This document shows, one piece after another, positions 6,513-7,031 of a stretch of 7,031 nt of DNA (positions within the stretch are counted from its first letter, which is position 1; each line of letters starts with the position of its first letter). Position numbers and translations under genes: made by a program. The stretch covers positions 1,205,482-1,212,512 of the forward strand of contig NZ_CP014226.1 of the NCBI RefSeq assembly GCF_001545155.1. The letters run 5' to 3'. Under the pieces are notes generated by a model. The model saw only the letters and a program-made list of their open reading frames with translations, did no database searches and was not told the origin of the DNA. Origin of the DNA: Halomonas chromatireducens (GTDB lineage: Bacteria; Pseudomonadota; Gammaproteobacteria; Pseudomonadales; Halomonadaceae).

Positions 6513-6543
6513 TACCTCCGATTGGCTGCCAGGAGACGCTGCA

Positions 6544-7031
6544 ATGTCGCAACCCCAGCCGCGCGCCACGGGCCGGGCTCGACGTGTCGAGCCTGTGTCT
6601 TCCGATTCGATGCCTTCCGGCATTGCTGAAGCACGACCCGCCGAACAGCCGCCACCGGCTCCTTCCGTCTCTGGCAAGCCGCGGTCGGCGCATGGGGAGG
6701 CGCTGATGGAGATCCGCCGGGTCAGCAAGCGCTTCGATGGCGCCCTGGCGGTGGACGACGTCTCCCTCTCCATTCGACGGGGGGAGATATTCGCCCTGCT
6801 GGGTGGCTCGGGCTCGGGCAAGTCGACCCTGCTGCGCATGCTGGCCGGCTTCGAGAAGCCCAGTGAAGGCGAGCCCGAGGGTGGTCAGGTCATGATTGAC
6901 CCCGACAGTACGGTAGAAGAGCCACCCACCCAGGATTACCGCGGCGATCAGCCCGCGACGAAGCCAGCGCAGCCAGCGATAGAGGTTGGGTTGGGCTTCC
7001 GGGGGGTGCGCGACCAGCAGCACATGATTGA
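6544..7031 (+). CDS. potG: Polyamine ABC transporter ATP-binding protein, PotG-like; partial and interrupted
   Basis: PotG is the cytoplasmic ATPase that powers polyamine import. The visible 162 codons begin with a Pro/Ala/Ser-rich stretch of about 54 residues, then MEIRRVSKRFDGALAVDDVS (55-74), Walker A GGSGSGKST (87-95), LLRMLAGFEKPSEG (96-109) and the strand GGQVMID (113-119). After Asp119 the family sequence (normally about G-x-D, then the Q-loop) is replaced by roughly 41 unrelated residues, although the frame stays open to the window end. ATG 6544 has AGGAG 8 nt upstream. ATG 6706 (residue 55) has GGGGAGG 5 nt upstream and would give an N-terminus without the extension, so the start is unresolved. 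Q-loop, signature and Walker B are beyond the window or lost. It lies 60 nt after potF and is very probably cotranscribed. Confidence 0.85.
   Translation, partial: MSQPQPRATGRARRVEPVSSDSMPSGIAEARPAEQPPPAPSVSGKPRSAHGEALMEIRRVSKRFDGALAVDDVSLSIRRGEIFALLGGSGSGKSTLLRMLAGFEKPSEGEPEGGQVMIDPDSTVEEPPTQDYRGDQPATKPAQPAIEVGLGFRGVRDQQHMI
6891..7031. other. In-frame foreign segment in potG flanked by 9-bp direct repeats
   Basis: The word CATGATTGA occurs at 6891-6899 and again at 7023-7031, exactly 132 bp apart (44 codons), so the potG frame reads MID, then about 41 unrelated residues, then MI again. The intervening 123 bp have no visible terminal inverted repeats and no transposase. On the minus strand they read as a hydrophobic membrane-type segment (RRGLIAAVILGGWLFYRTV), which looks more protein-like than the + strand reading. 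Possible explanations are an insertion with target duplication, a rearrangement joining potG to an opposite-strand gene, or a chimeric contig end. Confidence 0.45.

Noticed and set aside
5935..6900. Minus-strand open frame opposite potF and potG
   Set aside because: The part opposite potF and potG has no domain. Only its first roughly 42 codons (7023-6900) look protein-like, and these are reported separately with the insert.
6900..7022. MITE or insertion-sequence end in potG
   Set aside because: The segment edges show no terminal inverted repeats and no transposase fragment is recognisable, so mobile-element status is not claimed.

Overview
The window looks like chromosomal DNA of a GC-rich, salt-adapted gammaproteobacterium, most likely Halomonas or a close relative. 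The evidence is strong G/C preference at third codon positions, close protein resemblance to E. coli and Pseudomonas polyamine genes, and a very acidic periplasmic binding protein (about 58 Asp+Glu against about 20 Lys+Arg in the mature part). The genus is an inference. All genes recognised with confidence lie on the + strand.

Layout: positions 1 to about 122 are a dense array of tiny perfect hairpins, resembling an extragenic repeat. It runs in frame into an Lrp/AsnC regulator whose N-terminal DNA-binding part has been replaced. A MoeB/ThiF-type adenylyltransferase follows with a 1-nt stop/start overlap, then a LysR-type regulator after 10 nt, so these three look like one transcript. A probable terminator hairpin and an AT-richer 328-bp regulatory gap (2193-2520) separate them from a polyamine block: puuB (gamma-glutamylputrescine oxidase), puuA (gamma-glutamylputrescine synthetase), potF (periplasmic polyamine-binding protein) and the start of potG (transport ATPase).

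How the genes work together: PotF captures a polyamine in the periplasm and delivers it to an ABC transporter energised by PotG. The permease genes would lie beyond the window. PuuA joins putrescine to glutamate using ATP, and PuuB oxidises gamma-glutamylputrescine to the aldehyde. The later enzymes (PuuC, PuuD) are not in view. The LysR protein just upstream is a candidate regulator in place of PuuR, but this is positional inference.

The two ends are the strangest parts. At the left, a hairpin-rich element replaces the start of the Lrp gene. At the right, potG loses its family sequence after the strand following Walker A and enters about 123 bp of foreign sequence. That stretch is bracketed by two copies of a 9-bp word, keeps the potG frame open, and on the opposite strand reads like a membrane protein. 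Either end could be a real insertion or rearrangement, or an assembly artefact at a contig end. I saw no CRISPR array, tRNA, rRNA or transposase gene, and no clear sign of a wholly new multi-gene system.
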